Source: a virus
Direction: 5' to 3' (one strand)
Virus record (IMG/VR): IMGVR_UViG_3300032285_000620
Span: 1-28,714 of that record
DNA length: 28,714 bases
Shown here: positions 27,014 through 28,714 of the stretch, in pieces
Layout of the letters: every line of letters begins with the position of its first letter
Position numbering within the stretch: the stretch's first letter is position 1
Translations under genes and position numbers: made by a program
The notes under the pieces: generated by a model
Told to the model about the DNA's origin: nothing
Database searches by the model: none
What the model saw: only the letters and a program-made list of their open reading frames with translations

Positions 27014-27291
27014 AATCATCCCGCCATCAAGCCATCCGTGAGCTGCTGCTGGAATCAGAGGACGGCATGACGATCCAAGAGATCGCCGACAAGCTGGGCA
27101 CCGGCTACAAGTCGATCCAGAAGACGATCAAACTCATCTGGGGCGTATACATCGACCGTTGGGCTGTGCCCAAGCGCGGCCAGTTCGCTGCGGTCTATAT
27201 GTGCGTGCCCGTACCTTCGCACGCTCCACATCCGACTGAGCGCTACCTACCTCAAACAATGTGGCAACCCCATGCGCCGATTACTTTGTAA
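27010..27291 (+). CDS. Putative winged-helix DNA-binding protein (93 aa)
   Basis: From GTG at 27010 the 93 residues begin MKSSRHQAIRELLLESEDGM, then TIQEIADKLGTGYKSIQKTI, a helix-turn-helix with the IADKLG-x-x-YKSIQKTI recognition helix, and a wing-like IDRWAVPKRGQFAAVYMCV. This matches the MarR/IclR-like winged-helix layout. The C-terminal 20 residues are Pro/His-rich and unstructured. It could be a phage regulator of the operon or of the divergent promoter at 22.25 kb. Target unknown. It is the only clear DNA-binding regulator candidate in the window. Confidence 0.75.
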   Translation: MKSSRHQAIRELLLESEDGMTIQEIADKLGTGYKSIQKTIKLIWGVYIDRWAVPKRGQFAAVYMCVPVPSHAPHPTERYLPQTMWQPHAPITL

Positions 27292-27373
27292 TCTACTCTG
27301 GTGGACCTTCACAGGCTTCATGGGCCTGATGTGGCTGGTGCTGCTGGCGATGCTGATAAACGCTTATGCGTAG
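27272..27373 (+). CDS. Possible small membrane protein (33 aa)
   Basis: ATG at 27272 opens a 33-codon frame, MRRLLCNLLWWTFTGFMGLM, then WLVLLAMLINAYA, with a basic start and one long hydrophobic span. It begins inside the end of the winged-helix gene in another frame and its TAG lies ten bases inside the end of the convergent endolysin gene. It has a weak ribosome site. It might be a real membrane peptide at the operon end; a chance frame is not excluded. Confidence 0.4.
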   Translation: MRRLLCNLLWWTFTGFMGLMWLVLLAMLINAYA

Positions 27374-27780
27374 GGGCGTGTGCCAGCCTTGTCGATGATC
27401 AGCTTGCTTCTGCGCGGCGCAGCACCGGCCACGTTGGGCACGCTGATGTGCACCCAGCGGTCAAACTCGCGGATGATTTGGTCGTAGGGCAAGTCAATCA
27501 GCGCCTTGACCACTTCGTCCGGCGTCATACCGGGTACACGAATGTCAGCAGCACAGCCGAGCCGATGCTGACTGCTATCTTTAGACCCCACAGCATCATT
27601 GACAGCTTTTGATCGGAAAGCCGAATTGACCATGATGGGCTTGCCGCCCAGCGTAGTCTTGACGACTTCCAAAAACTCAGCCAGGCGTTGAAGGTTTGCA
27701 GTTTCTGTTTCATTGGGCGTGTTGTCGAACTCGCGGTGGTCGGTGTGCGTGAGTTCTGCGAGGGTGAAATGTGGTGTCAT
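27364..27780 (-). CDS. Endolysin, peptidase M15 type (138 aa)
   Basis: A zinc peptidase that cuts the peptide cross-links of peptidoglycan for host lysis. The N-terminal FTLAELTHTDHREFDNTPNE is the usual opening of the M15 family. The zinc site is H72, D79 and H111 in SSQHRLGCAADIRV and RWVHIS, with SAFRSKAVNDAVGS in front (about 53-66). There is no signal peptide, so it should need the holin to reach the cell wall. The gene directly follows the holin gene (27782-28249) with a one-base gap and ends against the rightward operon. Confidence 0.9.
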   Translation of the reverse strand: MTPHFTLAELTHTDHREFDNTPNETETANLQRLAEFLEVVKTTLGGKPIMVNSAFRSKAVNDAVGSKDSSQHRLGCAADIRVPGMTPDEVVKALIDLPYDQIIREFDRWVHISVPNVAGAAPRRSKLIIDKAGTRPYA

Positions 27781-27781
27781 G

Positions 27782-28249
27782 TCAGTGCTTGTGTGAGTTG
27801 CCGAAGTAGTACGACAGGATCAGCATAGTGGCTGCGTCCAGAGAACCAAGCATACGGATGACGATCTCGCGCATAGCGTCCGGAATAGCGTCTTTGCCTG
27901 TCAACATTGTGAAGTTGATTGCAGCCCAAAGAATAAACACGCCCAAAGCAAGCATGGGAGTAACCATCTTTGAGTACCAAGGTGCTGCTGCGCTAGTGGC
28001 AATCTCTAATTCACGCTTACGGGCACTGTCCCTGTCAGCCGCATCCAGCTTTGCATATTCCAGTTCTAGGTCAGCCAGTTTCTGCGCGGCTTGTGGGTCA
28101 CCAGCGATAGCCTTTGCCACGGCTTCAACAGAATCAGATACACCAAATTTGCTGGCAATAGCAGACACAGCAGCGCCGCCCAGAGGGCCAGCAACGGCGG
28201 TAGCCAAAGCAGGCGCAACGCCTTTGAGGAGAGAAAGAAGTTCATCCAT
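27782..28249 (-). CDS. Holin of the 3-TM (GTA-type) family (155 aa)
   Basis: It forms the membrane lesion that releases the endolysin. The N-terminus is Gly/Ala-rich and hydrophobic (ALATAVAGPLGGAAVSAIAS). A charged helix follows (LADLELEYAKLDAADRDSAR, about 58-77), then the text APWYSKMVTPMLALGVFILW (about 89-108), and a C-terminal hydrophobic helix ending in YYFGNSHKH. This matches the three-transmembrane phage holin family (PF11351 type) from memory. AAAGG lies before the ATG. It sits between the 49-aa membrane protein and the endolysin. Confidence 0.85.
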   Translation of the reverse strand: MDELLSLLKGVAPALATAVAGPLGGAAVSAIASKFGVSDSVEAVAKAIAGDPQAAQKLADLELEYAKLDAADRDSARKRELEIATSAAAPWYSKMVTPMLALGVFILWAAINFTMLTGKDAIPDAMREIVIRMLGSLDAATMLILSYYFGNSHKH

Positions 28250-28258
28250 ATCAGCCTT

Positions 28259-28408
28259 TCAAAAAGGTAAATAACTTAACGCCGCATCCATCGCACGCTT
28301 GGCAAGCGGCTCGGGCAACGCCTTCACAAAATCCAAAAACCACCACGCACATGCAACATAACAAAAGACCTTAAACCATTGCTTAAAGCCTTCTATTATT
28401 TCTTTCAT
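28259..28408 (-). CDS. Small lysis-cassette protein (49 aa)
   Basis: A 49-residue protein, MKEIIEGFKQWFKVFCYVAC, then AWWFLDFVKALPEPLAKRAM and DAALSYLPF, with an aromatic-rich hydrophobic helix (about residues 11-27) and an amphipathic C-terminal helix. The ATG at 28408 overlaps the TAA of the gene before (TAATG). A longer frame upstream overlaps that gene and is rejected. By position it may be a second holin, an antiholin or a spanin-related protein; none can be chosen from the sequence. Confidence 0.7.
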   Translation of the reverse strand: MKEIIEGFKQWFKVFCYVACAWWFLDFVKALPEPLAKRAMDAALSYLPF

Positions 28409-28714
28409 TAATGGCAACCGTATTTGTTGCAGTTCAAGTAAAAATAGATGCCGCCCCAAGCAATCATGCCAAAAAGCAGCAAGCCGCCGATTACACCAGC
28501 GATCATTTCTACGGTTTCTTCAAGTTCTTTTTTCTTCTTGGCAGCGGCTTCTTTTTCACGCCGCGCTTGATGGGCAGCGTCAGCTTCCATTTGCGCCGCA
28601 CGGGCCTTGATCTTTGCCCACACATCCATTTTATTGGACGAGAAGAACAAGCCTTTTAGTTGTTCTTCAAACTCACGGGCCTGCTCAAGCGCCATCTCAA
28701 GCTCAAGCGCCTTA
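28408..28714 (-). CDS. Coiled-coil membrane protein of the lysis cassette, probably 5'-truncated
   Basis: The frame has an ATG at 28695 (95 aa) but stays open to the right edge, adding KALELE in front, and no ribosome site precedes the ATG, so the gene may start outside the window. The visible part is a charged coiled coil (LEQAREFEEQLKGLFFSSNK, then a run with ARREKEAAAKKKKELEE) followed by a C-terminal hydrophobic helix (about residues 64-87 from the ATG, GVIGGLLLFGMIAWGG). Spanins usually have the reverse order, so it may be a different lysis or membrane factor. It overlaps the 49-aa gene by one base. Confidence 0.65.
   Translation of the reverse strand, partial: KALELEMALEQAREFEEQLKGLFFSSNKMDVWAKIKARAAQMEADAAHQARREKEAAAKKKKELEETVEMIAGVIGGLLLFGMIAWGGIYFYLNCNKYGCH

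Noticed and set aside
27777-27980. 67-aa minus-strand frame inside the holin gene (possible nested lysis gene)
   Set aside because: It lacks a lipobox or membrane helix and a ribosome site, so there is no support for an Rz1-like nested gene.
1-28714. tRNA genes, integrase, repressor, insertion sequences
   Set aside because: I looked for cloverleaf-like CCA-ended blocks in the only gap longer than 300 bases and for recombinase or transposase motifs in all frames given, and saw none.

Overview
The window is most likely part of a tailed double-stranded DNA phage genome with a short-tailed (podovirus), P22-like head module. I see no host chromosomal genes, integrase, lysogeny repressor, tRNA, IS element or CRISPR. 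Head genes recognisable by sequence are a P22-type portal (725 aa), a P22 gp5-type coat protein, a scaffold, and large and small terminase subunits. Several small accessory families recall phages of beta-proteobacteria (Burkholderiales), but that host guess is from memory and is weak.

Layout. (1) About 1-12955, all leftward except one gene, is the late head and receptor-binding module. In transcription order it holds small terminase, large terminase, a 142-aa structural protein, a 48-aa basic protein, a GroES-like co-chaperonin, portal, a ferritin/Dps-reminiscent protein, a run of fiber and tailspike genes, two small proteins, scaffold, coat, three small structural genes and the first 29 codons of a probable P22 gp4-like tail adaptor. 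A free-standing HNH homing endonuclease is inserted on the opposite strand between scaffold and coat, with its own promoter. (2) 12956-13649 is a non-coding region with promoters pointing both ways, an AT-rich stretch, several inverted repeats and at least a dozen copies of a 9-bp DnaA-box-like unit, many in direct tandem. It is a strong candidate replication origin or master control region. (3) 13650-15890 is a rightward operon of small genes with a short Dcm-like cytosine methyltransferase. It ends at a hairpin terminator. (4) 22208-15916 is a leftward replication operon: small protein, Cas4/RecB-like nuclease (DUF2800), a putative ssDNA-binding protein, family A DNA polymerase with proofreading domain, and a primase-helicase. 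(5) 22295-27373 is a rightward operon: VRR-NUC nuclease, DUF3310 protein, SNF2-type helicase, then a dense train of small genes joined by ATGA/GTGA overlaps. Many of these are shorter than 60 codons. (6) 28714-27364 is a leftward lysis cassette: coiled-coil membrane protein, 49-aa membrane protein, 3-TM holin, and M15 peptidase endolysin.

Operons 3 and 4 converge at about 15.9 kb, operons 5 and 6 converge at about 27.37 kb, and operons 4 and 5 diverge at about 22.25 kb. The late operon leaves the window leftward at base 1 and the lysis genes enter leftward at the right edge. If the genome is circular or circularly permuted, these would form one long late transcription unit starting next to the origin-like region and ending at the endolysin, with the remaining tail genes outside the window. 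The most interesting items are the iteron-like array, the phage GroES-like gene between terminase and portal, the antisense homing endonuclease, the Dps-like ligand pattern in a small structural-module protein, and several unlisted micro-genes, including a 24-residue zinc-ribbon peptide.
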